From Cylindrodendrum hubeiense (taxonomy: Eukaryota > Ascomycota > Sordariomycetes > Hypocreales > Nectriaceae), in contig JAANBB010000128.1 of assembly GCA_014621425.1 (NCBI GenBank), forward strand, positions 1-64,000: a stretch of 64,000 bases of DNA. The letters run 5' to 3'. Under the pieces are notes generated by a model. It was given only the letters and a program-made list of their open reading frames with translations, was not told the origin of the DNA and searched no databases. Every line of letters starts with the position of its first letter. The stretch's first letter is position 1. A program made the translations under genes and the position numbers. Below, piece after piece: positions 1-12,400 of this stretch.

Positions 1-103
1 CGAGAGACACGAGCGGGAGCCCATGGGCGCGGGCAGGGGCGCTGGCGGGCGGCTTCGAGGCGGGCGGAACCTGAGAGAGGGCGGGTTGGCCATGCCATAT
101 CAT
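1..103 (-). CDS. Possible 5' end of a leftward gene running off the left edge
   Basis: Reading the complement, a pyrimidine-rich stretch around 165-200, of the kind common in fungal core promoters, is followed by ATG codons at 103, 98 and 93. All three frames stay open to the window edge. The frame from 93 gives a proline- and arginine-rich start (MANPPSLRFRPP). Only about 30 codons are visible, so no family can be assigned and the right start cannot be chosen. It could equally be untranslated leader. Confidence 0.2.
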   Translation of the reverse strand, partial: MIWHGQPALSQVPPASKPPASAPARAHGLPLVSL

Positions 104-2600
104 GACCCCCAAGACGGCGATGTTTTGGGCGGGCACTAGGAAGACCGAGACTGTCGAAAGCACGGTATAACGGGGAGCGAAGGGAGTTGGGAGGGGGCTT
201 CACCAGATTTTCAAGCAGGGTGAGTGACGACGACGCTCTGGGAGGAGACCAGGCAGACTCGCCTGACAACCTGACGACGACCCCTCCGAAGCGCAAGCAA
301 CCGCGGTAGCCTGATCAGGACCAAGAGCGCCCGGAGCCTGGCAGCGCTCAGTGGTGGGCTGCGGGAGCCCTGAGAGTGGCCAGCGCGGGTCATCATCCTT
401 GGGACCATTTTCCCTCGCCGCCTGTGGATGCTGATTGGCGGCGACCGGTCGATGAAGAGGGGGCGAAATTGGCACCCGCCACGAGTCGGCCTTGTGGGTG
501 ACTTGGGGCGACTTGGTGTGAGCCACGCCGCCCACGCGACACGGCGACCGAGGCACCCGGCCTGTATCGTCGTACTGTCCCTCGTTAGTCTCTCCTCGTA
601 CTGTGGCTCTGTGGGGTGCAACCGGAGGGAGCAGAGCTCCGTCTGCGACGGCTATTGGTCGCTGTGGCAGGGAAAGCTTTCTGTCTTCTGTGCATTGTTG
701 TTTTGGACCAACCAGCTGAATTCCCCCCTACAGCAGCACAGTGCCTCCGCGCCAGTAGGAAGCTTCCATCTCGGTTTCAGCAGGGCCGGAAGCTGCAGCA
801 GCTGGTGCGTGGTGGATGGGGGTCGCGTCATTACGACAGCGCAGTGGGGAGTCCATGAGCAAATCGTGCCGTGGGTTGGTGAGTCGAGGTACTGTACCTG
901 GATCAGAGACGGGATAGGTGGGTTAAGAATGGAACCTTGTCACTGTACTTGATGCCGGGCACTCCCATCCCCGTCCAAGCCTACACCTGTCTCTTGTTGG
1001 ACGCGTCGCACTACGTAGCATGTTACTTGTACATTGCAAGTCCGTTCGATGTTTGACCACAGGTAGCTCCAGGAGCGGGCCCCGGTACTCCAAGTGCCAT
1101 GTCGCGCTGCACATCGCCGTTCAATTTCAAAGTAACGGCACCTCGTTGTTGTGGTTTCGTTTGGCGATGCGGCCATATTCGCACTGCCCCCATCCGTACA
1201 GAAACCCAGCCCAGTCCGACGCCGCGACCAGGGAGGTAATCTGCATGGCGCTGCACCTGGCTTATGGCCCTTCCTTTGTGTACAAAGGAACTTACTCGCT
1301 GGCACTTTGAAACCCGGACTACAAGACAAGGCTGTCTGGGTATGATCCGTGCAACCTCGTCTCTCCGCCCCCCCGTGACCGCGGAAGTCCATTCCCACCC
1401 CTCCCTTCCGGAGAGGCCGCATTACATACATAGCACGAGCATGCCTCCGAAAGAAAGAGGATTCAGTCGTCAACCAGCCTGGATAAACCTTAGCTTCACA
1501 CCACCAGCCAGCCAAGCTTGGTGGTCAATAAGGGTGGTGTTCAATGGCGCCAGGAGCGGGGAGGCCCATCGGCCAAAACGCGTACAGTGCGAGACTCGGC
1601 AGATTCGCTCTCGCTCCTCTGCGCTCTCCTGCCGGCTCCATGCGCGGCCTGGGCAATCCCTGCGGATACACGGCTTGTGATTGCTGAGGCCAGCATGGCA
1701 AATGCGCAAGATGTGGCTGCTGTGCCTGCAATTCCCATCCCACTTGAAATGACCCATCCAATCACGTTCCGAGCGCACGCGGCCGGCTCTTGGCTGCAAA
1801 GGCCCCTACTGCTTAGCTTCCAAAATGAGCGCGTCTCACCATCCCAGAGCGGGCCTCGTACCTCCAGCTGGCTTGTCATGGGCCCCCCTGGCAATAGCTG
1901 CTATGCTAAAAAGATTTCGCGCCACGGCAGTCCATGTTAGCTTAGTTCGAATTGCCTCCGTGAATTGCTCCAGGGCTCCCTATTCGACGTCTCATATGCG
2001 ATATGCGGTTCGTAGTGCCGGGGTTCCTGGGCATCGAGCGACCCGTCTCAGAGATCCGATCCTTCTTCATGGCCACCGACGAGCAGTAGTCCACAATGAA
2101 AGAGGTTATAAATCAAAAATTGCACGACCCATGGCCCCGAAGGACAATGGAGCGAGGAACGACACCACGATGTGCAATGCAGGCCTTCCACGCTGAACTC
2201 CCTCATTCGTGATCGAGGGCAAAGTTCTTCGCAAGGTAAGTATGAAGAAGAAAAGAAGAAAATCAGAAAAAAGCGGCGGGCGAGGTGATGCTTTATAGCG
2301 TAGCATGTCCGCTTGGCCCGTGCGTTGCATTTCCCGTTCATGTTGTGGTGGAGGCAGGAGGCTGGGGCAGGTGGCAGGTGCCTGATGAAATGTTCTAGCC
2401 GCTTTCGGTCCCCTCCAGCAACACTGAACAAGCCCAAGAGCAGGAGTCTCAGTATACAAAGCATCGAGTTGTTAGGAAATTCCCGTGAAAATACAAGCAT
2501 GACTTTGGCACCAGGTATGCAGATGGTAAAGGTGGGCGAAATAATATGGAGGCACGCCAAATCTGTCCCAGCCACGAACCTGCCTGTCAATCTCGCTCAG
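104..2600. other. Non-coding stretch, no supported gene
   Basis: Open frames here are short, overlap one another on both strands and show no recognisable domain, splice structure or consistent codon use. The part nearest the left edge may be promoter of a leftward gene. I see no tRNA box pair and no repeat array of note. Confidence 0.5.
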
Positions 2601-5000
2601 TGAAGCTGTTGCTACGAGGTGTCTTGCAACAAGCTCGACAGCATGAACCAAGTACATGTATCACGAGTTATTACATGGCTACTTATCCGAATCTCCTCTT
2701 GACCTGATAAACCATTCGCCCGAACGAAAGAGCTTGCTGGATTTGTCATTGACTGACACCGGTGCTAATGACGGCTACATGAACTATCAAACTGGGATCA
2801 AATGACTTCAGTCCTTGTCATCTTTGTAAAGGACCGGGTCCAATACCCGCGATGCATCATTCAATACCGAAGTGAAATAATGGAGGCGTGCATGGAGGCC
2901 ATCACCCAGTTAGCTGATGGCTTTCCACGAAACTTGAGCCGTAAATGCGAGGTAGCGTATGAGGGCGAACAGGAAGAACAACCACATCGCGACATTGTCT
3001 AAGGAAGTCCATCAGATACCACATCTAGTCAGTGTTATGATAGGTCGACACCAGGTAGAGGAAGAGGTAAGTCCTTGCGCTCTCTCAATCTGGCACTCTA
3101 TTTGACCAACGAGTCGCGCGCATGTCGTGACTAGCAGCACAGTAAGTGCTCATTGTGTCTAATATCTAAATTGGGTAGCTAGTCTTTGTGCGAGGTCCCA
3201 AATCTTCAGATTGACGTGCTCCAGCAACGTCCGCTTCCAACGTATGGCATCAGGGACGACGTTCTTGCGGTGCAATAACTGATTGGTATTAATAATATCA
3301 TTTGAGAGAGCGAAACTGCCCCGTAAGCCCTTTCAGCCATTCAGTGCCTGAGTACTAACACTGGCAACGTCTGTTGGAAGATATTGACAAGGTATTTATT
3401 AGTGAATTAGATTACAAGGGCACGGCTGTCACTGATGTCACACTGATGGTGTCAATTCCTCCGGCTATTTCTCTGTACGAAAGCATACTCTGGTCATGTT
3501 TATAATGTCGGGTTGAGAGCTGCCATATATGCACTGGGGGAGATCATCTACCGGAACTGACACAATGGCAAAATAGGGTGAGAGCGAGTGAATGTCTCGC
3601 AATGTAAGTTCCCTCTGTCACATTATAAACATTTCACCAAATTAGAACCTTGGCGCCAACCTTCAAACTGCAGGTTGAGGACTTACTTCATCTCTCCAAC
3701 TCGTACTTGGCACATCAGTCATTAATCTAGAGAGTTGTAACATTCATGTCAGGTCATTATTCGTTACTTGGATTCAACCCATTCATACACTTGCAAATTC
3801 CGGTTTATGATGAACGGTGTTTCCAATGTAGTTAACTAGGCGCACTTTATACCTACTGTCCGACTGCTCAAACGTTGTCGCAGCGCACCGTGTTCATGCA
3901 ACTACGCTTCGATCAATACAATCAGAAAGCAGAAGAGCCAATCCATGGCTTCTCGAATACCAGTCTCACTTACGGTAAGGGCCATATTCTTTGGCGTACA
4001 AGCTACACGTTGTGAATCGCGTCCAAACCTAAGCTTACCAAGGAAATCCCATATTGAGATGTCAGACCAAGAGCACCGCAAAGCCGCGGCCTACCTCTCT
4101 CGGAATAGTAGCAGATTCGTGAGAGAGTATCCTCCACCGCCCAATACATCAAAGAGGGTCCTAGTCTGGATGCCGAGGAACCCGTGGCTGGGATGGACGC
4201 GGAGGCTGAAGCGGAGGCGGAGGCGACGACGACAGAAACGGAGGTGGACGCAATCTAACCCTATCACATCATAATGCGACTTTTACATAGAAAGGTCCAA
4301 GTTGGGTTCAAACCTGTAATGATGGTAGATCAACGAAGATCCCCTCTATCATCGCAATCGCCACAATATTTTACCCACTTATCCAGGAGTCTCTTTGGAG
4401 GTGTCTTCATTAAGACCCGAATCTTCGTAGCTCAAATCCAAAGACAGCCATTCGATGACCAAAGACATATGTTACATAGCGACATAGTGGTGATACTAGC
4501 AATGATGTCTACGAAATGAACGAGACAATGTTCAAGGGATAACGGTGCATAATAGTTCACCGATCTAGTAGGCCCAGTCACGGTGGAAATCTCAGTATGA
4601 TCAAAAACAAACAACAAATCAATGTGATGCAAAATCATTGCCGCCCAGGAGTGAAGTCGGAGAAAGTGACTAATCGCTTGGGAGTTAGATCACTCATATC
4701 GGGAGTGTGCGATTTCTGAGTGAGGACGATCTAATCGACACAGGCTGTATGTTGTTCTGCAATGGAACTCGCTGTTTCCCGGATGACAGCCGGCGTCATA
4801 TCTCGCTTTCATTGTTTGTGAACAGTTTGATGCCACGGTCATAATCTGATTAAAGATGGATTAACGGCGGTCCACCCGTGCAAGCCGGCTTCATCAATTC
4901 GATCCATACTGTGGAGGCGCAAGAGCCACAGCAGGGGTTCATTGAGCGGAATACCTGCTAACAGATAAGGGAGCGGCCGGTTTTGGAGCGCCCACGTCAG
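2601..5000. other. AT-richer gene-poor block with possible decayed coding remnant
   Basis: This block is visibly richer in A and T than the flanking DNA and has frequent stops in all frames. One stretch on the plus strand near 4113-4260 reads as a short acidic tail (a run of Glu-Ala and Thr-Glu ending in a stop) just after a sequence resembling an intron acceptor (tagtagcag). This could be the last exon of a decayed or spliced gene, with a candidate preceding exon near 4050-4100. No protein family is recognised. A repeat-induced-point-mutation relic is possible but was not measured. Confidence 0.3.
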
Positions 5001-5566
5001 CGCAGGCATTTGACCTTGGCGCATGCACTCATTCCAAGACGCAAGCAGTATCAGGCGCTTCGGCTTCCAACGACAATCCCGTGTGAGACAATGAAATCGA
5101 GACATGTCATGCCAGGACGGTCGGGACAGTGAATCTCCCAAAGCCGAAGGCCCAGAATCCAACTGAGATCAACGCGTCAAGGATCCCAAGCAACGAGGCC
5201 CTTCGCGTGGCCAGAGGAACCCGAATGGGCGTCATCGCTTGGCCGTTCGCGTGCGCCACAGCATGGTTGTCCGAGGCCGGCGGGGGCTGGGAAGCAGGTA
5301 CGTGCCCCGGACTTTCTGCCCGCTCTACTGCGGGTTTTTGCCTGTGGGCCAAGGCGGTGAGGCATCAACAGTTCCCCAGCCGCCCCTCTAAGTCCAATCA
5401 GGGTGGAGCGCTGGTCCCATGACGCATTCAACACCAAGCCACTCGCCATCGTCTCGCCCTGATAACGTCCGTCATCCTCACCTCGCCCCAACAGCATTCA
5501 TCCCATCGACTCTTCTCTTCAAACGAACCAACCCCATCTCGATTTGACCATTCCAACCATTCCACG
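5001..5566. other. Upstream region of the NPC2-like gene
   Basis: No gene is supported here. The last ~130 bases are rich in C and T and contain short runs such as cattccaacc, fitting promoter and 5' leader of the gene that begins at 5567. Confidence 0.45.
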
Positions 5567-6216
5567 ATGAGGTTTTCCACTGTCGCGGCCTGCCTGTCCG
5601 TCTGCCTGGCGCCAGCCGCAGCCATGAGCATCTTCAATGGCAAGGCGCCCGATGTCGCCGTCAACGAAGACCTCAAGATCCCTGGCGACTCGCCTCTGGA
5701 GCTGTGCCCTGGAGACCACACTGCGGACCTCATCACGATTGACCGTGTCGACCTGCTGCCCAACCCACCGCAAGCGTAAGCCTACCCCGCTTCCCAATAA
5801 TTGGCGCTGAAACAGGGAACTGATTTGACGATAGTGGCAAGGACCTGGTCATCAAGGCCAAGGGAACCGTGAAGCAGAGGATCGAAGAGGGAGCTTACGT
5901 CCTATTAACCGTCAAGTACGGTCTCATCCGCCTTATCAGCACCAAGGCCGATCTCTGCGAGCAGATCGGAAACGTCGATCTCGAGTGCCCCGTTGAGGCC
6001 GGCGACCTGGAAATCATCAAGACCGTTGAGCTCCCTAATGAAATCCCCCCTGTATGTTCTTCTATCACCTCTCATTTTGGACGCAGTCTAACACATTTCA
6101 AGGGCAAATACTCCGTCCTGGCCGACGTCTTCAGTGCGGAGGATGTTCAAATCACCTGCCTGTCGGCTAATGTCGTCTTCTCCAGGAGCAGCAGCTTCTT
6201 CGGTAGCGACCTGTAA
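5567..6216 (+). CDS. NPC2: NPC2/ML-domain phosphatidylglycerol/phosphatidylinositol transfer protein
   Basis: Model: 5567-5775, 5835-6051, 6103-6216, giving 179 residues with clean phase at both introns. The N-terminus (MRFSTVAACLSVCLAPAAA) is a signal peptide. The mature part is one ML domain with cysteines spaced as in Npc2 proteins: ELCPG near residue 47, then ADLCEQ, LECPVE and ITCLS. Family members bind sterols or phospholipids in the vacuole/lysosome lumen and hand them to membranes; filamentous-fungal copies are usually annotated as PG/PI transfer proteins. Length is typical. It is convergent with the V-ATPase subunit F gene, 346 bp away. Donors are GTAAGC and GTATGT, and the second intron carries a CTAAC branch site. 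The assignment is by family knowledge; the lipid bound is not known. Confidence 0.9.
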
Positions 6217-6562
6217 TGGACGACTATGCCGTTCGTATATTTGACATCGTACATTTCGGAATTGTTGTTCTGGTTTGGGGTTTCTTCGTTATGGGATTAT
6301 CATTAGGAGTGGATCAGTTTGGCGATTATCGCGCTTCCATTTAGCATATTTCACCGGCTTTAGAATCAACTTGGCATAGCCGAAGGAGGGGATCAGTGGA
6401 TTGTGTAAACCCATAGCATTAAGCATGCAATTATGCCTCAACATCAAATTGAAGTACAAGAGCTGCAATCTCGCCCTGCGATTCCATGCCTATCAACCCT
6501 AGCAGCCACTTCATCCCACCATGACCCTCGTGAAGTTCCCGCTCTTCTGATATCTACGCCCC
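6217..6562. other. Convergent intergenic spacer
   Basis: This lies between the 3' ends of the NPC2-like gene and the V-ATPase subunit F gene. No frame here is supported. It should hold both 3' untranslated regions and polyadenylation sites. Confidence 0.5.
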
Positions 6563-7109
6563 CTACTCTCCGAATAGTCGTCGCACTCGTCGCAAAACAC
6601 TGTCCTTCTCAGGGTCGTAAGGGTGGTCCTTGCTGGGAATCTCCAAGACAGTAGGGAAGGCTGCGGTATAGGAGTCGATTCGGTGTCGGATTCGATCGGC
6701 GACCTGTCAACACATCAGCTGTCTGTACCACTGTCACAGATAAGTGTTTCAACTAACGTGCTGGTTGATTAGCACGATGCCAATGTCTTTTCGTTCCTCG
6801 GTGAAGCTTTCAAAGGCAGACTCGATGGCGGCGTTGTCCGTCTTGTTGTCGACAACGAGGAAGTTCTTCTGCGCATCCGCACCCGTGGTGACATGCTGTG
6901 CACTGGGTTAGACTCCCATCGTGATAAATTCCAAAATCAGACAGCTACTCACGCCGATGCCCGCGAGAAGCAGTCCGGTTACCGAGTCCTAGATACAGCC
7001 TACGTCAGCGGGACTGGCGCCCATGGGAATGCAGCCGCGTAGCAATCCTCACCTCGTCGCCGATGACGGCGAGGAACTGTCGGTCTTTGAAGTCCGCGTG
7101 CGAAGCCAT
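6563..7109 (-). CDS. VMA7: V-type proton ATPase subunit F
   Basis: Model on the complement: 7109-7053, 6988-6953, 6895-6758, 6703-6563, giving 123 residues, the normal length for this subunit. The protein starts [20 protein letters not shown], with the glycine-acidic signature of subunit F ([15 protein letters not shown]). It continues with [17 protein letters not shown] and ends in [16 protein letters not shown], all hallmarks of Vma7. Subunit F sits in the central stalk of the V1 sector and couples ATP hydrolysis to rotation, acidifying vacuole, Golgi and endosomes. Four short exons, one of only 36 bp, make it easy to miss by open-frame scanning. It is divergent from NUR1 across 338 bp. Identification is by conserved motifs and is firm. 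Confidence 0.93.
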
Positions 7110-7447
7110 CTCAACGATTGAGAGCGGGATCGGGGGGCCTCTGGGTGTATGTGAATCCCTTGATGGAGGTGGAAGCTAGAGGGAGGATCACAGGCGGGAG
7201 ACGGGGGACGCCTGAGGCTCAGCGCCGCCAGTTGGTGAAGCTCTGACCACCGCCCCGCGCCGTCCGCCTAGTGCCCCTGTAGTTGCTGGTCAAGCCTGCC
7301 CTCACCAAACATTTCAAAGTAAACAACAACTGGCCCAAGTGCCGTCGTCTTCTCCTTTTCTCTCCCTCTCGAGGCCTATTGCGCTGTATCTAGTTGCGCG
7401 ACCACCGAAATACTACCTTACCAGTGCCACAATCGATTTCCGTCAAC
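7110..7447. promoter_or_regulatory. Divergent promoter between VMA7 and NUR1
   Basis: This 338-bp region separates two start codons on opposite strands and must hold both promoters and leaders. Pyrimidine-rich runs (cttctccttttctctccctc near 7350-7370) precede the rightward gene. No specific factor site is claimed. Confidence 0.55.
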
Positions 7448-8886
7448 ATGCCGCGGTTGGTTCGGCGGCAGCCGCTCTCTGAGCGCATCATGTCTGCCTT
7501 GAACCCGATGGACTTCCTGCTGTGGCTGTCGGAGGAGCTCGAGACGAGGGATTGGGATTCGACTTCGGCAGGGACACAGCTCGGCCTGGGATTCAATTTT
7601 GTCTTCTTGATTGCCCGCGCAAACTCGGCATCCTCTTCGTCGAGCGACGACGTCTTCAGCGACGACAACGGTTCAGGATGGTTCTCGTTCTTTGTAAGTG
7701 CTTCTTTGTCTATTCACGCCGGCCTCACCACTCACGACATGTGTGCTAGGTGTATCCTCTCCTTTGGATCCTCATCACATTTTCGATTACGAACGCCTAC
7801 TACACGATTACCCGAACCCGCAAATACCGACTTTTCGAGGCCAATGTGGATGTCCAGCCCTCAACCCCATCTGCACGACGTGTGAAGGTGGATCAGTCTA
7901 ATTCGTCCCCCTCGACACCCCTCCGATTCCTCGCGAAAATCATCGCCCCGGACACTCCGGAGTCTCGAGCCCACCCTGATAAGGCGTCTGATGTGTGGGA
8001 ACTGTCGGTCTGGGATCCCCTCCCGGTTTCGTTGCGGCTCTTCTGCCTGTTCGGCCCTGGCCATGTCTTGGTGTACATGCTCTTCTTGCCCCTCGCTCCT
8101 TTGGACCCTCGCCCGAGCCTGACTGTTTTCAACACTCTCATTCTGCAGGCCATTATATCTGGCCAACTTCTCTTCTTCTGCTCTCGATTCACCCAACAAG
8201 CTAAGGACACGGCAATTATTCAGAAGGAGGTGCTGAACGAGTACGACACCAAATTTGTTCGCCCTCAGCTGCATCCCGTTGTTAGGGATGTTGGCACCCA
8301 GTTCTCCGAGGACCAACCTCGTGAACTCCGAGAATTTGTTCAGACTGGCACTCCAACAACTCAGATCCGCCGAGGCTTTCATGCCCACGTCAACCCTTAC
8401 GCGCAGCCTACCAAAATCTCAGAAGAGCGGGCATCTACACCGACCAACGTCCTGAAGCCACAGATGTTTACGCCCCCAACAGCGTCACGCCGATCTGAAC
8501 TATTCAAGTCGGCCGTCAGTCAGCGGAGCTCTGTACCTCGGCATAGCTTGCCGGCGAGCTATGTTTCCACTGGAACCCCTAACGCTGGAACCTCGTCAGC
8601 GGTGCCGAGCATGAACTTTGGTGGTAGCATGGGAATCCACACCCACAACCGATCACCCCTAAAGAAGGCTACAAGCTTGAATGAACTCACCGCCCAAGAA
8701 ACCCAGTCCCCGCGGAACTCGCGGGAGATGGCGGCGTTTGAACAGAGGAATCGAGGACAAGGGACACCTTCGAGGAACATGGATAGCAGGAGACTGCACG
8801 GATCAAGCTTGGGCGGAACCAGCAATCCATTTGCTGGTCTGGGTAGAAACCAGACACCACAGGAGAACCCCCCACCCAGGTGGTAG
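7448..8886 (+). CDS. NUR1: Nuclear rim protein of the Nur1/Mug154 family
   Basis: Model: 7448-7693 and 7750-8886, giving 460 residues. The opening (MPRLVRRQPLSERIMSALNP) is basic. It is followed by a conserved membrane region with hydrophobic stretches around residues 83-97 (PLLWILITFSI) and 180-235 (SLRLFCLFGPGHVLVYMLF and a second segment). A long disordered Ser/Thr/Pro tail starts near residue 250. This arrangement matches the DUF2418/Nur1 family, inner nuclear membrane proteins that help tether silent chromatin or rDNA and work with Lem2/Heh1 in yeasts. The GTAAGT donor and CTAG acceptor are clear. It shares a short divergent promoter with VMA7. Family membership is confident; the exact role in this organism is inferred. 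Confidence 0.85.
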
Positions 8887-9409
8887 CTGTATATTTTCCC
8901 TTTGTTGTAATACACGCCTGATTTTGTAAATACTATCAGATATCTCTCTCCACGGACATTCGCGGCTGTTACGATCGCAAATACGGTTGGCGTTCTACGG
9001 GTTGGTTCTAACTATTATAATGCAATATCAATCCCATTGCACTTGTCTTTTTATTTTATACACTATTCGAGATGAAATAGCATGATTTAGCTTTCTTTCC
9101 AATCTCTCCTTGAATGCCTGCGCCTTCCTCACTCATAACGAAGAAATACTAGATTGGTATCTTTAGGAAGGAACTAGGTCGGCGCAGTTGCAGTGCAGAC
9201 CGGATTGCCAACTGTTCTCCTTCTGGTTCCGTCTTTGTCATTTTGCCTTGCCCGACATCCTAACAGGTCTACCAACTAGTCATTTTGACAACTCCCTCGC
9301 TGTCAAGCTTCCTAAGGCTTTGGTTCAGTACTCAAAACCGAGGATCGCTATTCTGCCAGTCAATATTCGTTAATCATTCTATTTTACACTCACTCCGTTT
9401 GGCTCTACC
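8887..9409. other. Intergenic spacer between NUR1 and the downstream unknown gene
   Basis: The first part is AT-rich and fits the 3' end of NUR1. The rest is promoter and leader of the next rightward gene. No other coding signal is seen. Confidence 0.5.
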
Positions 9410-12400
9410 ATGCCTTCCGGCAGCCCACCCTTCCAGCCTAATGATGGCGAAACACTCGTCAAGATGCTGCGCCAGCCACGTCGCACCCAACGAACTGTCA
9501 GCGCACCAGTAGAAACCCGACAGACAGCTTCCTTGGGCGGTTGGGTTAAAAATATGCTCCCAAGTTACCGCCCTGAGCGAGGAGGGACAGTTCGAGAGCG
9601 GGGCTTCTGGGAACAGTTGGACTTGAGAAACAGAGGGGATATCCGACAACCTCGACGTCATGCCAATAGCAGTCACCGAAGGCATCAGAGCGGGACCGTG
9701 GATTCTAATTGCCTTGATGAATGGAACATTCCCCAAGACTTGCGCAAGACTAGCCCAGAGCGAAACACTTCTCGGTCACGGCCCCGAGCTGTCTCTGCAG
9801 GCATAACTTCTTCACTCGACTTTGAAGCTCCCCGGAACCGGAGCTGGGCTCCGCGGGATGACAAAAACTGGCAGATCGTCCCATCGTTCCGCAAGAGGCA
9901 GGCTGACAAAAACAAAGACACCGAATACGATTGCCCTTCTACAGTAGCCGCTATAGAGGATGACGCCTTTCCCTCCCTTACACAACCACCCTCGCTTCCT
10001 GGGCCGTTACTAGAAGCAAAGAGAGAGGCCCACAAACAAAGGCGGAGTCTCAAGCAGAGTGGCGACTATCTCGGTGTTCAGGGTTTCAATCCTCAAACTG
10101 GTGTCCCGGACATTATCACCCCTTCTGACAGCGAACAAAGTGCCGTCAGCCAAGAAACAGACCAGAAGCTCGCCGCCCTCAAAAGCTTGTCCAAAAATGC
10201 ACCATCAGAGACGACGAGATCAAGAATTGAAAGGGAAATTAGGAAGACCTTGCTGAAGAAAGAAGGCGAAAGGGTCCATCGGCGAGAACAAGCAAAGGTG
10301 GCACTTCACTTAGGCAACAGCAGTTTTAGGTGGCGGAGGCAATCGAAGCAGTGGTCATCTGCACAAGAGCCAAACTTGAGCCCTATTGCACAGTCCCATC
10401 GGAGTTTCTCACCGCCTTCAAGTCAGTTTTGTGCCAGTATTCCTCCTACATCTTCATGCTAACATGCCTCGCAACACAGGACCCCAGTCACCTCCAAATA
10501 CTGCCAGCACTCACCAAGGAGGATTGATAGATCCAGGTCCTCCCAAAAGTGAACCTGAGACGAGAAATTCTATGAACCCTATAACTGTACATGGAGAGCT
10601 CTACAGAGACGCGTCGGGCTCCTCCGGAACGGTGGTACAAACACCACACAGACAAAGCCAAGCCAACATGTCCCCTGCTGCACTGGAGCTTTTCGAGAAT
10701 GGCATAAGATTTGACAATCTGGATGAACTGGATAGCAACAGGCAACACGGTATTTTGTTTTCGACACCTGAACCGCCTTTAGACCTCCTGAATAAGGCTA
10801 AAAGCAGCAAGACTGGTGCGTGTTTGGCCCGCCAGCAGGAATCACCTGACCTACCAACTGTCAACGTGACAACTCCCGACAATTCCAGCATTGCTCTTGA
10901 CAGCACCCAAGCCAAAAAGACCAGTTCTTTTTTAGGCATGCAGGCCCGGAACAAACCAAGGCCGGGCGAAATCAAAGAGAATCTGAAAGGTCAATCGACA
11001 ACGAGCAGCGCATCACTTCCCAGCCTCTCAGCCCTAATAAAGTCGTCACCACTAAATCACAACTTCAACCTGGAATCCTCAGTAAAAGCAGGCTTCTTTC
11101 CTCTGGAGAATACCAGGAACCCCAGAAGCTTCCTGCACGAATCGATGACTGTTCACCCGAAATTCGATACACCCCAGACACTCCCTGGGTCCAGGACCCA
11201 ACATTTCCTCCCGGAAAGCTCATCAACAGCAATCGTGAGATCCCCAGTACTCCAGAGAAGTCCAGTATCAGGTGGCTAGAGCCCCCCTTTCACGGTACTT
11301 CAGAAAAGAAGATTGGCTCAAGGGGCTCAGGAGGATCAGCACCCCAACGGCACTCGTACAACATTAGAAGTTCAACATCTCAGCGGGGACGGACAGATGA
11401 AGAATAGGGACATCATCGAAACCTCGAGGTTAACACAGCTAGTCAAAGATCTGAAGTTGAGCCTCGACGACATTCCCCTGACCGAAGAGGAAATCCAAGA
11501 CGACTTGCAGAGGGTAAGGAGGACCTTAGCGTCGGTGGATCAACCAATTTTGACAACGGTGAAGAGCAGGAGCCAAACGTGGGCTCAGGGCACGATTCGA
11601 GACATGGCAAGCAAGTGCAACGAGGTCGTGGGGGTATCAGCCTCCACACCCATCATCACCACTACTGGCTACGGCCTACCAATGTCAATATCCAGCCATT
11701 CACCGGGCCAGGCCAGTGTAACAGGCTATCAACGCAGGCGCAAACTGAGTCGGGTGATCTACAACCTGCCAGACTTGAGCCCGATGACGGACAGCTCAGG
11801 GAGCTCCCAGACGAGTCCGACTCCGAATACATCGCTGAACTCGGAGCCCCGGATCGAGACACCAGCGACAGATACTACATTGGTGAGACACCTGGAGCTG
11901 GCCAAACAACGAACCGAGACGCTTGCTTCGAAAGGCTCAGGAGATCCGAAGTTGGTGGCGGCCGTTTCCCACCCTCAGTGCAGCATGTCACACACGTCCA
12001 TGTATACAACTCGCCAAGAAGAGCCAGGAAAGAACTTGCAAGACCGAAACAAGGCAGAAGTTGCCAAGAGGGGAATCATTGGACTGGCCTGCCGTCGTCA
12101 CGATATTCCCAGCACCGTGTCGAACGAGATGGACGAGACACAGAAGCCGTTGTTGGAGGCCAGGGCCGAGACAACGAACCTTCTGGTTCGCATTCCGGGC
12201 AGCTATCCAGATCATCTGCTCGCCGACGTCGACGCCGACGCCGACATCGCAGATCATTCCAGCGGGGAGCATCATGAGAGAGAGGGAGAGGGCAAAACTG
12301 GAACTTTATGGGACGCCACAAGTGAAGTCCTGTGTAGGACAAAGAATTGTGTGGTATTTTTGGTTGTCGTGTGTTGGCAGATGATTAGCCCGGTCTTTGA

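Noticed and set aside
4300..4330. GGTTCAAACC, resembling a tRNA B box
   Set aside because: The flanking bases do not form a T-arm stem, and no A box or acceptor stem is found at the right distance.
12182..12250. Short gacgcc repeat that could be called a microsatellite
   Set aside because: It lies inside the modelled coding exon as an Asp-Ala repeat and needs no separate call.
11579..12277. A 232-residue plus-strand frame with a poly-Arg run
   Set aside because: It overlaps the modelled frame, which has fewer stops, a plausible amphipathic helix and hydrophobic C-terminal segments. The Arg run is the Asp-Ala-Asp repeat of the other frame read out of phase. Its openness is kept only as a finding.
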